This document shows positions 24,662 to 34,129 of a stretch of DNA of 64,000 nt, one piece after another. Location of the stretch: NCBI RefSeq assembly GCF_014075995.1, contig NZ_CP055153.1:1364001-1428000 (forward strand), in the 5' to 3' direction. Numbering within the stretch: the stretch's first letter is position 1; the number at the start of each line of letters is the position of its first letter. Origin of the DNA: Adhaeribacter radiodurans (lineage in GTDB: Bacteria > Bacteroidota > Bacteroidia > Cytophagales > Hymenobacteraceae). The position numbers and the translations under genes were made by a program. A model generated the notes under the pieces. It did not search any database. It saw nothing but the letters and a program-made list of their open reading frames with translations, and was not told the origin of the DNA.

Positions 24662-25528
24662 TCAGAAAGAAATATTAAAAAGAACCCCAGCTTTAAAGAT
24701 AATATTTATAATAAGCGTCATACCTGCTAAAAACAAGCCCATCCCAATTAAGTAATCTAAACGAGGCAGAGATGATTCTAACTTCTTTGAATACTGACCT
24801 ATCGTTGCACCCAAAGCAAAGCCCAGCATAAGCGGTAGACATTTTTCCCAGACAACATGACCTAACCAGAAATGCGTGCTGAAGCCGGTTATGCTAGTAA
24901 TTAGTAAAATAAATAAGGAAGTGGATGTCGCTATTTTGTTAGGCATCCGGAAAATTTTGATCATAGCTGGGGTTTGCAGAAAGCCTCCTCCAATACCAAA
25001 TAACCCGGCAATAGTACCTGTTAAAAAGCCAAAGAAAACTACCAGGCTCCCGTTTAAACGATAAGCGAGGTGTTTGTTATGATTTTTACGAATGAACGAA
25101 GTAGGCAGGTGGCTCATGCGATACATCATGCCCGTGTGGCGCAAGCTTTGAGATGCATTCTTGGGAGTGCCTAATAAATAGAAACCTACAATAATAACAA
25201 AAAACGCAAAGGTAAACTGCAATTCTAATACTGGTAAAAAAGTTACCAGAAAAGCCCCAAGCACCGTACCGCCCATGGCCGGAAATTGAATAAGTGAGGC
25301 TACCAGGTAATCAATATTCTTTTCGCGGTAATTAAAAAACGAGGCAATTAAAGCCGCCGGTACCATCGCCGACATGGAACTGCCAATAGCTATCTCAATG
25401 GGATACTGAAAGAATATGATTAAAATAGGTACCATGAAAACACCACCGCCAAAGCCAACGATGGTACCAAAAGCACTAACCAGTATACCTACTAGCATCA
25501 GTAGGAGAGGAGTAATCAAAAAATCCAT
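24662..25528 (-). CDS. TauE/SafE family membrane transporter
   Basis: A 288-residue membrane protein of the sulfite exporter TauE/SafE family (UPF0721). It has two repeated halves, each with a glycine-rich first helix: VGFGGGVFMVPIL and IGGGFLQTPAMI. Family members export sulfite, sulfoacetate or related anions, though many remain uncharacterised. The start at 25528 (ATG) is preferred over a GTG at 25534. It could handle a sulfur anion, given the sulfate-assimilation genes 3 kb away, but is not in their operons. Confidence 0.85.
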   Translation of the reverse strand: MDFLITPLLLMLVGILVSAFGTIVGFGGGVFMVPILIIFFQYPIEIAIGSSMSAMVPAALIASFFNYREKNIDYLVASLIQFPAMGGTVLGAFLVTFLPVLELQFTFAFFVIIVGFYLLGTPKNASQSLRHTGMMYRMSHLPTSFIRKNHNKHLAYRLNGSLVVFFGFLTGTIAGLFGIGGGFLQTPAMIKIFRMPNKIATSTSLFILLITSITGFSTHFWLGHVVWEKCLPLMLGFALGATIGQYSKKLESSLPRLDYLIGMGLFLAGMTLIINIIFKAGVLFNISF

Positions 25529-25622
25529 CCGCACCTGAAATTTTTGGCATACGGGAGCCGAATATATATCAGAAGCCGCTTACTTAGCCGGCTTAAATAA
25601 TCTTAAAATAATAATTTAGTAA

Positions 25623-27272
25623 TTAAGTGGACAAGGTAACCGGAGTAAAAGTGAACTTCTCGCCATCGAATAATCCTTGGTCGCTCAATTTTAATGCCGG
25701 AATAACCAATAGCCCCATAAACGACAAAGTCATAAAAGGAGAATGCAGGGTACTACCCAATTCTTTGCTCATGGCATCTATCTCCGAATAGGCCAGTGCT
25801 ACCTCATACCCATTCTCAGCCGACATAATTCCGGCAACCGGCAGCGGTAATAATTTTAAATCACCGCCATTTACTGCCGCAATTCCGCCATGTACTTCAA
25901 TTAGTAAGTTTACAGCTTTGCAAATGCTAACATCATCGGTACCTACAGCAATAATATTGTGCGAATCATGCGCCACTGACGAAGCAATTGCACCAGTTTT
26001 TAAATTAAAATTTTTGATAAAGCCAATAGCTGGTTTTTCGTTTCGGTACCGGTTTACTACCGCAATTTTTAGAATATCGTTTTCTACATCGGCTATAGCA
26101 TTATTTTCGGGGGTGAGCAAAGCGGGTGCATTTATTCTGCCTGTAATTAATTGACCGTCGTATGCTTCAATTACGTTTAGTTGTACGGACCCGGAAACCG
26201 GAAAATGAAAGTCAGCGGCTGCTTTTAACTGGGTATTAAAGTTATTTATAATTTCGCTGGGCGTAAATTCTAATTTGGTTACTCCGTGTTCGGCTACCAG
26301 TTCGCCGTTGATAAAAGTTTCTAAAACCGAAAAATCAGGGCTTAGCGAATCAGTTATAATAAAATCAGCCGGATCATGTTCGCGGAGCAAACCTACTTCT
26401 AAACCGTAATGCACTACCGGATTAACGCAAGCCGCTCTTAATACGGTAAACACATCTATATTGCGGGCTAGTGCTCGTTTAACTAAGGCATTAATATGAC
26501 TTTCAACTAAATCGTTCGGGTGTTTATCGTCGGAGCAAAACATAATCTGGTTCTGATACTCCGGTAATAGCTCAATCAGAGCTTCAAAATTTTTGGCTGC
26601 GCTGCCTTCCCGGATAAGAATTTTCATACCGGCTGCTAATTTATCCCGGGCTTCCTCGGCGGTAAAACATTCGTGGTCGGTAGTAATACCGGCTGCAGCG
26701 TATTTTTGCGCCTGTTCGCCGCGTAAGCCGGGAGCATGACCATCCACTTGTTTGCCAAACTTTTGGGCTAAAGTAATTTTTTGCATTACCAGCGGGTCCT
26801 GCTGTAATACGCCGGGCCAGTTCATCATTTCGGCCAAATACTTTACTTCCGGATTCTGAAATAAATCTTCAATATCATCCGGCGATATTTCAGCACCGGC
26901 CGTTTCGAAAGGAGTAGCGGGTACGCAGGAAGGAGCGCCAAAATAAAATTTAAACGGTACTTTTTTGCCATTCTCTATCATGTATTCCACGCCTTTTATT
27001 CCCAGCACGTTGGCAATCTCGTGCGGGTCCGATACGGTAGCTACCGTACCGTGCGGAACGGCCAGCCGGGCAAATTCGCTCGGAACAAGCATGGAGCTTT
27101 CGATGTGGACATGCGCATCAATAAAGCCAGGTAAAATAAATTGCTGACTCACTACTGGTTCGCGGGTTATATGCGCGATTTTACCGTTAGTTACGGCAAT
27201 AGTTCCACTAAAAATTTGTTTATGTATTACGTCTACGATCTGGCCGCTGACTTTAAATTCCCGGTAAGACAT
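25623..27272 (-). CDS. ade: Adenine deaminase
   Basis: A 549-residue amidohydrolase that deaminates adenine to hypoxanthine in purine salvage. The metal-binding [14 protein letters not shown] segment, the [18 protein letters not shown] segment and the C-terminal [10 protein letters not shown] region are those of bacterial Ade. Length is normal. It diverges from the small lipoprotein/cmk unit to its right. Confidence 0.95.
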   Translation of the reverse strand: MSYREFKVSGQIVDVIHKQIFSGTIAVTNGKIAHITREPVVSQQFILPGFIDAHVHIESSMLVPSEFARLAVPHGTVATVSDPHEIANVLGIKGVEYMIENGKKVPFKFYFGAPSCVPATPFETAGAEISPDDIEDLFQNPEVKYLAEMMNWPGVLQQDPLVMQKITLAQKFGKQVDGHAPGLRGEQAQKYAAAGITTDHECFTAEEARDKLAAGMKILIREGSAAKNFEALIELLPEYQNQIMFCSDDKHPNDLVESHINALVKRALARNIDVFTVLRAACVNPVVHYGLEVGLLREHDPADFIITDSLSPDFSVLETFINGELVAEHGVTKLEFTPSEIINNFNTQLKAAADFHFPVSGSVQLNVIEAYDGQLITGRINAPALLTPENNAIADVENDILKIAVVNRYRNEKPAIGFIKNFNLKTGAIASSVAHDSHNIIAVGTDDVSICKAVNLLIEVHGGIAAVNGGDLKLLPLPVAGIMSAENGYEVALAYSEIDAMSKELGSTLHSPFMTLSFMGLLVIPALKLSDQGLFDGEKFTFTPVTLST

Positions 27273-27354
27273 GGTTTAGCTGGTTCCGATTAATTTACGT
27301 ATACTACGAATCGTAAGTACAATTTACGCTATATTCGCACGAAATTTTGAAGTT

Positions 27355-27516
27355 TTGAGAAAGATAATTTTAAGCTTAGCGGTTGTAGGGTTGCTGCTGG
27401 CTGGCTCCGAAACAGCTTGTACTCGTCAACAAACTCCGCAACAGAAAAAAACGAAATCCTTTAAACGTAGCCACCGGGCAGGTAAATCCATGCCTTGCCC
27501 TAAGAAAGATTGTTAG
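27355..27516 (+). CDS. Small putative lipoprotein (53 residues)
   Basis: A short ORF from TTG at 27355. Residues 1-22 are a basic then hydrophobic signal (RKIILSLAVVGLLLAGS) ending in ETAC, which could be a lax lipobox with Cys22. The mature part is very basic and Gln/Lys/Arg-rich, with two further Cys (MPCPKKDC) at the end. I recognise no family. It ends 18 bp before cmk, so co-transcription is likely. There is no ATG alternative giving the signal sequence. The periodic structure and the end-to-end packing against cmk favour a real gene. Confidence 0.55.
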   Translation: MRKIILSLAVVGLLLAGSETACTRQQTPQQKKTKSFKRSHRAGKSMPCPKKDC

Positions 27517-27534
27517 CCCACCAACCCGGTTTTT

Positions 27535-28248
27535 ATGAAAAAAATTGTCATTGCCATTGACGGACATTCTTCTTGCGGGAAAAGTACTACTGCTAAACTG
27601 GTAGCCAAAGAAATGGGATACGCTTATATTGATACCGGTGCCATGTACCGGGCAGTTACCTTATATTTTCTCCAGAATTACATTGATTTTACCAATCAAA
27701 AAAGAATTTTGCAAGCCCTGGAAAATATCCATATTACTTTTGAGCGGAATCCGAAAACTTCACGCAACGAAGCTTTTTTAAACGGCCTGAATGTGGAAGA
27801 TGAGATCCGAAAAATGTACATCTCCGATAAAGTAAGCGAAGTTAGTGTAATACCAGAAGTTCGCCACGCCATGGTACACCAGCAACAAAAAATGGGCAAG
27901 CGCCGGGGAGTAGTAATGGATGGGCGGGACATTGGTACGGCCGTTTTCCCGGATGCGGAAGTAAAAATATTTATGACCGCCGACGTAATTACCCGAGCCC
28001 AACGCCGCCAGCGCGAATTACTTGAAAAAGAAGAAATGGTGCCTTTGGATGCTATAATAGAAAATTTAAAAAAGCGCGATTTAATTGATTCAACCCGCAA
28101 AGAAAGCCCGTTAATTCAGGCGCCCGATGCCGCCTTGCTGGACACATCTTATATTACTATTGACGAACAAGTTGATTTTGTGCTGCGTAAAGTGGCCGAA
28201 AAAATTTGCAGTCCGGAGTTTTTACAGTCTAAAAATCAAATAAAATAG
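27535..28248 (+). CDS. cmk: Cytidylate kinase
   Basis: This 237-residue kinase phosphorylates CMP and dCMP. The P-loop GHSSCGKST is near residues 10-18, followed by DTGAMYRAVT and the DGRDIGTAVFPDAEVKIF segment specific to Cmk. Length is normal. ispH follows after about 190 bp, a pairing that recurs in Bacteroidota. Confidence 0.95.
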   Translation: MKKIVIAIDGHSSCGKSTTAKLVAKEMGYAYIDTGAMYRAVTLYFLQNYIDFTNQKRILQALENIHITFERNPKTSRNEAFLNGLNVEDEIRKMYISDKVSEVSVIPEVRHAMVHQQQKMGKRRGVVMDGRDIGTAVFPDAEVKIFMTADVITRAQRRQRELLEKEEMVPLDAIIENLKKRDLIDSTRKESPLIQAPDAALLDTSYITIDEQVDFVLRKVAEKICSPEFLQSKNQIK

Positions 28249-28439
28249 GGCGGTGGCTAAAACAAAATTTTAAATTTAGTAAATTTTAAAAGCTGCTTGG
28301 GTTATTTTATGTTGCCAGAACATCATTATTAACTACTTACAGAATGGAATCAAAATGGATTAATTCTTGTATGCTGAAAAACACTATTTAACCTGATTTT
28401 AGTAATAATTCAACAATTTAACCTTTTACCAATTTCAAT

Positions 28440-29321
28440 ATGGACATAGCCATAGATAAAAATTCCGGATACTGTTTTGGAGTAGAATTCGCCATTCAAA
28501 TGGCCGAAGACGAAATGGAAAATGCCGCTGAATTGTATTGTTTAGGTGATATTGTTCATAATAGTATGGAAGTAAAGCGGTTGTACGAAAAAGGACTGCG
28601 CATTATTGACCGCGAACAATTAAAAGAGTTGCGCGACAGCAAAGTTCTGATTCGGGCTCATGGCGAACCGCCGGAAACTTACAAAATTGCTTTAGAGAAC
28701 AACCTGGAGCTGATTGATGCTTCTTGCCCGGTAGTGCTAAAATTGCAAAACCGGGTAAAACACGCGTTTGATATATCTAAAGCTAAAAATGGCCAAATTG
28801 TTATATACGGGCAGCAAGGCCACGCCGAAGTAATAGGTATAGCCGGGCAAACCCAGAACGAAGCTATTATTGTAACTTCCGAAGCCGATTTAGCTAAGAT
28901 AGATTTTACTAAACCTGTTACCTTGTTTAGCCAAACTACTAAAAGCACTAAAGGTTTTTACCAGATTAAAGCCAGCATTGAACAGCAAATCGCGCAAGCG
29001 GGCGGCCGCCTGGCTAACTTTGACCCTAATGATAGTATTTGCCGCCAGGTATCTAACCGGGAGCCCCAGTTAACTAAATTTGCCGCCGAGTACGAGGTAA
29101 TTATTTTTGTAAGCGGGAAAAAAAGCTCGAATGGTAAAGCCTTATTTGCGGTTTGCCAGGCAACTAACCCTAATAGTTACTTCGTGGAGAATGCCGATGA
29201 ATTGGAACCAGCCTGGTTTGAAGGAGTTAACTCAGTGGGTATTTGCGGCGCAACTTCCACTCCTATGTGGCTAATGCAGCAAGTAGCTACTAAAATTGAA
29301 GCTTTAATACCAGTTAAGTAA
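28440..29321 (+). CDS. ispH: 4-hydroxy-3-methylbut-2-enyl diphosphate reductase IspH
   Basis: A 293-residue iron-sulfur enzyme making IPP and DMAPP in the last step of the MEP isoprenoid pathway. The three cluster ligands are Cys12 (GYCFGVE), Cys96 (ASCPVV) and Cys201 (SICRQVSNRE). The active-site Glu/Thr region and the CGATSTP segment are present. Length is somewhat shorter than the E. coli enzyme, as usual in this phylum. Confidence 0.95.
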   Translation: MDIAIDKNSGYCFGVEFAIQMAEDEMENAAELYCLGDIVHNSMEVKRLYEKGLRIIDREQLKELRDSKVLIRAHGEPPETYKIALENNLELIDASCPVVLKLQNRVKHAFDISKAKNGQIVIYGQQGHAEVIGIAGQTQNEAIIVTSEADLAKIDFTKPVTLFSQTTKSTKGFYQIKASIEQQIAQAGGRLANFDPNDSICRQVSNREPQLTKFAAEYEVIIFVSGKKSSNGKALFAVCQATNPNSYFVENADELEPAWFEGVNSVGICGATSTPMWLMQQVATKIEALIPVK

Positions 29322-29405
29322 GCGGATAGATATTAAATTTTGGCTATTGCTTAACTGCTCCTAGCTTTTTAACTGCTACCCCGATCTGTTTACCATACTT
29401 GCTCA

Positions 29406-29948
29406 ATGAAACGTTTTTTCCGTTATTTCCTGAACGGGTTCCTGGTGATGGCGCCTATCAGTATTACTATTTATATCATTCTGGCAATTATCCAATGGTT
29501 AGATGAGTTTTTTGACTTAGGTATTCCGGGTTTGGGTATTCTGGTAATGATAGTGCTGCTTACCCTGGTAGGTTTTATCAGTTCCTCGTTTCTGGTACGA
29601 CCCTTCTTAATAATCACGGAAAGGCTTTTTAACCGGGTACCTATTGTTAGTATTATTTATTCTTCCATTAAAGATTTATTTAATGCCTTTGTAGGCGATA
29701 ACCAGAAATTTAATAAACCCGTGCTGGTTAAAATGAACGAAATACCCGAAACCTTCCGGATGGGTTTTATTACGCACGAAAGCCTTACGGCTATTAACCA
29801 GGAAGAAAAAATGGCCGTTTATTTTCCGGACTCGTATAATTTTTCCGGTGAATTATGGATTGTTAACCGGGACAATGTGGTTCATTTAGATTTGCCTAGC
29901 TCCGAAGTAATGAAATTTATTGTCTCCGGCGGAGTGGCGAAATTGTGA
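29406..29948 (+). CDS. DUF502 family membrane protein
   Basis: This 180-residue protein has two N-terminal hydrophobic segments (FLNGFLVMAPISITIYIILAI and a second around 45-65), then RVPIVSIIYSSIKDLF and a soluble C-terminal part, matching the DUF502 family. Function is unknown; the plant relative (LCV/COV) influences vascular patterning, which gives no clue here. A degenerate heptamer repeat begins directly at its stop codon. Confidence 0.8.
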   Translation: MKRFFRYFLNGFLVMAPISITIYIILAIIQWLDEFFDLGIPGLGILVMIVLLTLVGFISSSFLVRPFLIITERLFNRVPIVSIIYSSIKDLFNAFVGDNQKFNKPVLVKMNEIPETFRMGFITHESLTAINQEEKMAVYFPDSYNFSGELWIVNRDNVVHLDLPSSEVMKFIVSGGVAKL

Positions 29949-30041
29949 TTTAGTCCCCAGTCGATAGTACATAGACCATAGTTTTTGAGTAGTGGTATTT
30001 TTACTAAACTCATAACTTTTAACTTTTAACTTTCTACTCGC
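29948..30041. repeat. Two heptamer repeat arrays before the alpha/beta hydrolase gene
   Basis: 7-mers TAGTCCC, CAGTCGA, TAGTACA, TAGACCA and TAG (29951-29981) are followed after a short spacer by ACTTTTA, ACTTTTA and ACTTTCT (about 30014-30035), which run to within 8 nt of the GTG start at 30044. They belong to the same class of 7-bp-period intergenic arrays as in the sulfur island. Confidence 0.65.
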
Positions 30042-30043
30042 TC

Positions 30044-30844
30044 GTGTTTGTTCAGATAGGTAGGTCGCGGTTGCATTATCGGGTATATGGAACCGGCGAA
30101 CAGGTGGTGTTGGCTTTTCACGGGTACGGACAAGATCATTCGCATTTTTACAACATGTCGCAGGCGTTGCCGCACGCTAAAATAGTAGCCTTCGATTTAT
30201 TTTTTCACGGCCAAAGCGTATTATATAAGGGAAATACGCCTTTGCAAAAAGAGTTTCTGGCTCAACTCATTTCTAAGTTTTTAGAAGAAGAACAGGTTAG
30301 CCGTTTTTCTTTAATGGCCTTTAGTATGGGAGGCAAGTTTGCTTTAGCTGTATTAGAAGCCTTTCCGGATAAAATAGATCAGGTTTTACTAATTGCCCCG
30401 GACGGAATTAGCACTAGTTTTTGGTACAACGTAGCCACTTATCCTGGTTGGTTACAGGGGTTATTTAAACGCACTGTTATCCGTCCGGCCCGTTTTTTCA
30501 AAATTATTAATTGGTTAGATAGTACCCGTTTAGTTGATTCAGGTTTAACTAAGTTTGCCGCCTGGCAAATGAATAGCACTCAAAAACGGTTGCGGGTTTA
30601 TAAAAGCTGGACCGGTTTCCGGACATTAACTTTCGATATTCGAAAAATTGTACGCTTATTAAATAGCCGCCAGATTAAGTTTACTTTGTTTTTAGGCGAG
30701 TACGATCAGGTAATATCGGGCAAACGACTCCAGGTTTTTGCCCGTTCTATTCAGAATTGCCAGCTTATTCTTCTAAAAACCGGTCACACTTTTTTACTGC
30801 ACGAGGTTGCAACTTATCTGCGCCGTCATCCAGGAGTTTTTTGA
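30044..30844 (+). CDS. Alpha/beta hydrolase
   Basis: A 266-residue alpha/beta-hydrolase-fold protein. The nucleophile elbow reads AFSMGG (Gly-x-Ser-x-Gly with Ala in the first position). HGYGQDHSHF forms the oxyanion region and GHTFLLHE provides the catalytic His near the end. The start is a GTG with no ATG nearby. The substrate is unknown. Confidence 0.8.
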   Translation: MFVQIGRSRLHYRVYGTGEQVVLAFHGYGQDHSHFYNMSQALPHAKIVAFDLFFHGQSVLYKGNTPLQKEFLAQLISKFLEEEQVSRFSLMAFSMGGKFALAVLEAFPDKIDQVLLIAPDGISTSFWYNVATYPGWLQGLFKRTVIRPARFFKIINWLDSTRLVDSGLTKFAAWQMNSTQKRLRVYKSWTGFRTLTFDIRKIVRLLNSRQIKFTLFLGEYDQVISGKRLQVFARSIQNCQLILLKTGHTFLLHEVATYLRRHPGVF

Positions 30845-30988
30845 AAAATTTACTTCCCTTAAATAGTAATCAATAATTTGCCTACTTAAGTACCTTGCCT
30901 AAATTAGGTTAAAGTATATTTTCCGCTATTTAACTGACTACCAAAATATCAATAATTGAACAACAAACAAAGGGTAACGAACTACTGC

Positions 30989-31513
30989 TTAATTAGCTGA
31001 TTGCCAAATCATTCGTTGGAATAAAAAATAACGGCCATTAATTTTTAAGACTTCAAAACGGAGGGGTAAAGATTGGTTCGTACGAGTAGTTAGAGTAGCC
31101 GTAACTGGAATTAACGCTTTATTTTTGGCGCTGGAAGTACCTTCCCGCACATCCGCTAAAGTTAGTTCGGTTAAATTTAAAGTTTTACTTATACCTTCCC
31201 GGATAACTGTTTCAAACGATTCTTTCAGGCTAGCGGTAATACTTTCCGAAGTTAATCCTTCTAAAACTGCCTGCATATCCTCGGATGCAGTCTTCTTAAC
31301 AGCGGCTAATTCAGTATCGGTGGGTACATAAAGGGGAAGTTGTTCGAAGTCGTTTGCTTGTACGGCAGTAAAAACCACATTGGCTAATTCGCTTGCCGTA
31401 GCTGCGCCGCGCTCGGCCGGTACATTAGTCAAATATGAGCTAATGGGGTAAGTGGCCGATGACAAAACATTGGCAAAAAGAAGAACGGTAAAAATTAAAA
31501 ATATATTTTTCAT
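30989..31513 (-). CDS. Exported protein of unknown function
   Basis: A 174-residue protein with a signal peptide of about 20 residues. The mature part is helical in the middle and ends in a beta-rich segment (NGRYFLFQRMIWQ) like that of small NTF2-like or snoaL-like secreted proteins, but I do not recognise the family with confidence. It stands alone between convergent and divergent neighbours. Confidence 0.6.
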   Translation of the reverse strand: MKNIFLIFTVLLFANVLSSATYPISSYLTNVPAERGAATASELANVVFTAVQANDFEQLPLYVPTDTELAAVKKTASEDMQAVLEGLTSESITASLKESFETVIREGISKTLNLTELTLADVREGTSSAKNKALIPVTATLTTRTNQSLPLRFEVLKINGRYFLFQRMIWQSAN

Positions 31514-31707
31514 AAGGCTTCAATCGTTGGGTGCACAGAAGTAATATATACGGCAATAATCAGAAGTAGACTTATTTTGGTTGATCTAAATATTTCTAAC
31601 GCGAAATAGCACGTATTATTTACTTTTACCGTAGAAATGGCTGGAGTAAAACTGTTAACAGATAAGCAGGAACGCGCGTATGGAATGTTCGGAATAGTAA
31701 AGAAAGC

Positions 31708-32157
31708 ATGCTTTTAAAAACGAAAAAAAGAATTATTGGCCGTCGCGAGTTAATAGATTTGCCAACTTTAGAACTTTTTGGGGTAGAAGCAAAAATAGAT
31801 ACGGGAGCCTTTACCTCGGCTATTCATTGCTCAGATATTAGGGAGGCTATTTTACCCGATGGTACGCCGGTGATCCGTTTTAATTTGTTAGATCCCTCTC
31901 ATCCTAAGTATCATCATAAAATATTTGAGTTTACTCAATTTTCGTTACGCGACATTAAAAATTCTTTCGGCGATGTGCAGGAACGTTATGTTATCCGCAC
32001 TCAAATCCGGCTTTTTAATAAATTATGGGAAGCAGATTTTTCACTTTCGGATCGGAAAGACATGAAGTACCCCATCTTAATAGGACGGGCTGTATTGCAG
32101 AAAAATTTTATTGTAGATGTAGCGCGTAAAAATGTGTCGGCTAAAGCCAAAAAATAA
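31708..32157 (+). CDS. Retropepsin-like ATP-dependent zinc protease/RimB-like protein
   Basis: This 149-residue protein of the RimK-associated protease family (formerly DUF785) has the retropepsin-like active motif AKIDTGAFTSA with Asp31-Thr32-Gly33. Members are linked to RimK ligases; in Pseudomonas the rimABK operon product RimB is a protease acting on RimK-modified protein. It is the first gene of a three-gene unit, 21 bp before rimK. Confidence 0.85.
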   Translation: MLLKTKKRIIGRRELIDLPTLELFGVEAKIDTGAFTSAIHCSDIREAILPDGTPVIRFNLLDPSHPKYHHKIFEFTQFSLRDIKNSFGDVQERYVIRTQIRLFNKLWEADFSLSDRKDMKYPILIGRAVLQKNFIVDVARKNVSAKAKK

Positions 32158-32178
32158 AATACAGGAAAAAAAGAAATC

Positions 32179-33093
32179 ATGAAAATAGCCATTCTATCCC
32201 GGAATGCGAAGCTTTATTCTACCAAGCGCTTAGTAGAAGCAGCCCAGCAACGGGGGCACGAAACAGTAGTATTAGATCATTTAAAATGCGATTTAGTAAT
32301 TGAGGCGGGGCAACCTGCTATAATATATAAAGGAGCAAAACTTACCGATATAGATGCCATTATTCCGCGGATTGGTGCTTCCGTTACTTTTTACGGCACT
32401 GCGGCCGTTCGTCAGTTCGAAATGATGAAAGTAAAAAGTGCCGTTAACTCGCAAGCCATTGTTCGTTCGCGCGATAAACTGCGCTGCATGCAAATTTTAT
32501 CAAGGGCTGGATTAGGTATGCCCAAAACAGCTTTTACTAATTATTCTAAAGATGTTACTCAACTTATTGCGCAGGTAGGCGGAGCACCATTGGTAATTAA
32601 ATTACTCGAAGGCACGCAAGGTTTAGGTGTAGTTTTGGCCGAAACCGATAAAGCCGCCGAATCGGTAATTGAAGCATTTCATAATTTAAAAGCCCGCATT
32701 ATTGTACAGGAATTTATTGCTGAATCTAAAGGAGCAGATATCCGGGCCTTTGTGGTAAACGGCGAAGTAGTAGGGGCCATGAAACGGCAGGGAAAAGAAG
32801 GCGAGTTTCGTTCTAATTTGCACCGCGGTGGTACCGGTCAGTTAATTAAACTAAGCCGGGCCGAAAAAAATGTTGCTTTACAAGCCGCTAAAGTTCTGGA
32901 TTTAGATATTGCCGGAGTAGATATGCTGCAATCTGCCCGAGGGCCGCTTATTCTGGAGGTAAATTCCTCTCCGGGCTTAGAAGGTATTGAAAAAGCCACT
33001 AAAACCGATATTGCCGTTAAAATTATTGAATACACAGAAAGTTTAGTGGAAAAGAAGAAGTTAAAACGCAGTACTAAGGTTACCAAGGAATAA
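32179..33093 (+). CDS. rimK: RimK-family ATP-grasp amino-acid ligase
   Basis: A 304-residue ATP-grasp enzyme of the RimK/LysX group, which adds glutamate residues to peptide C termini, in E. coli those of ribosomal protein S6. The ATP-grasp features are visible: [30 protein letters not shown] and the metal-site VDMLQ...[12 protein letters not shown]. The stop codon overlaps the start of the next gene by one base. The substrate of this copy could be S6 or another acceptor. Confidence 0.9.
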   Translation: MKIAILSRNAKLYSTKRLVEAAQQRGHETVVLDHLKCDLVIEAGQPAIIYKGAKLTDIDAIIPRIGASVTFYGTAAVRQFEMMKVKSAVNSQAIVRSRDKLRCMQILSRAGLGMPKTAFTNYSKDVTQLIAQVGGAPLVIKLLEGTQGLGVVLAETDKAAESVIEAFHNLKARIIVQEFIAESKGADIRAFVVNGEVVGAMKRQGKEGEFRSNLHRGGTGQLIKLSRAEKNVALQAAKVLDLDIAGVDMLQSARGPLILEVNSSPGLEGIEKATKTDIAVKIIEYTESLVEKKKLKRSTKVTKE

Positions 33094-34055
33094 TGGCAAA
33101 AAAAATTACCATTAACGGTAAAACTATACTGCCCGGAGAAAATGTACAGACCCGGTTATTGGTGTCGAAGTTGCCGAGTGGTACCGATATTGATATTCGG
33201 GTGTACGTTTACCGCGCTCTGGAAGATGGACCGGTTTTGTTGTTGATGGCGGGTATGCACGGCGACGAGGTAAATGGTATTGAAACTATCCGGCGGATGA
33301 TTCGCCGGAAAATGTTACATCCACTCCGGGGTACCGTAATTGCTATTCCTATTTTAAATATTTACGGTTTCTTAAATTTTTCGCGCGAAGTGCCCGATGG
33401 GAAGGACGTAAATCGTAGTTTTCCGGGTTCTAAGTCTGGTTCCCTGGCCAGCCGGGTAGCCGACCGTTTTACCCGCGAAATTTTACCTTATATTGATTAC
33501 GGCATTGATTTTCATACGGGTGGCGCCAGCATCAGCAATTACCCGCAAATCCGTTGTTTAATGGAGTATCCGGAAAATGAAAGAATGGCTCGGGCTTTCG
33601 GAGCACCTTTTATACTAAATGCAGAATTACGACCTAAATCGCTGCGAAAAGAAGCTTTTAACCAGGGTAAATACATCATTGTGTACGAATCGGGGGAGTC
33701 GTTGCGCTTAGATGAATTAGGTATTAAACAGGCGATACAAGGCACCGGGCAGGTTTTACAGGAGCTTGGAATGAAAGAAGTTAATCAAAAAATTACTCCT
33801 GCGCCATCATTGGTTTGTATAAAATCGAAATGGATACGGGCTAAATTTTCGGGTATTTTCCGGTGCCGGGTAAAATTAGGCCAATATGTAAAATCCGGAG
33901 AGGTTTATGGTAGCCTAGCCGACCCATACGGCAATACCGCTATTCGCCTAAAAAGCCCTTATAACGGGTATATTATAGGGCTAAATAACATGACCGTAGT
34001 AAATCAAGGAGATGCGCTCCTGCACGTTGGCTTTCCGGAAGGAACAGAACCTTGA
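33093..34055 (+). CDS. Succinylglutamate desuccinylase/aspartoacylase (AspA/AstE) family protein
   Basis: A 320-residue M14-like zinc hydrolase. The metal motif HGDE (His56, Glu59 in AGMHGDEVNG) and a second His in IDFHTGG are present. The C-terminal third carries a beta-rich region with a biotinyl/lipoyl-like fold (SGEVYGSLADPYGN). Family members cut N-acyl groups from amino acids. Its ATG overlaps the rimK stop codon, so translation is coupled. This protein may reverse or process the RimK ligation product. Confidence 0.88.
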   Translation: MAKKITINGKTILPGENVQTRLLVSKLPSGTDIDIRVYVYRALEDGPVLLLMAGMHGDEVNGIETIRRMIRRKMLHPLRGTVIAIPILNIYGFLNFSREVPDGKDVNRSFPGSKSGSLASRVADRFTREILPYIDYGIDFHTGGASISNYPQIRCLMEYPENERMARAFGAPFILNAELRPKSLRKEAFNQGKYIIVYESGESLRLDELGIKQAIQGTGQVLQELGMKEVNQKITPAPSLVCIKSKWIRAKFSGIFRCRVKLGQYVKSGEVYGSLADPYGNTAIRLKSPYNGYIIGLNNMTVVNQGDALLHVGFPEGTEP

Positions 34056-34129
34056 TTTACTAAATACAAGCAATTAAGAATACATTCTTAGATAATTAAG
34101 TAGAAATAGTTTGCTGAAGGAATTAGCAC

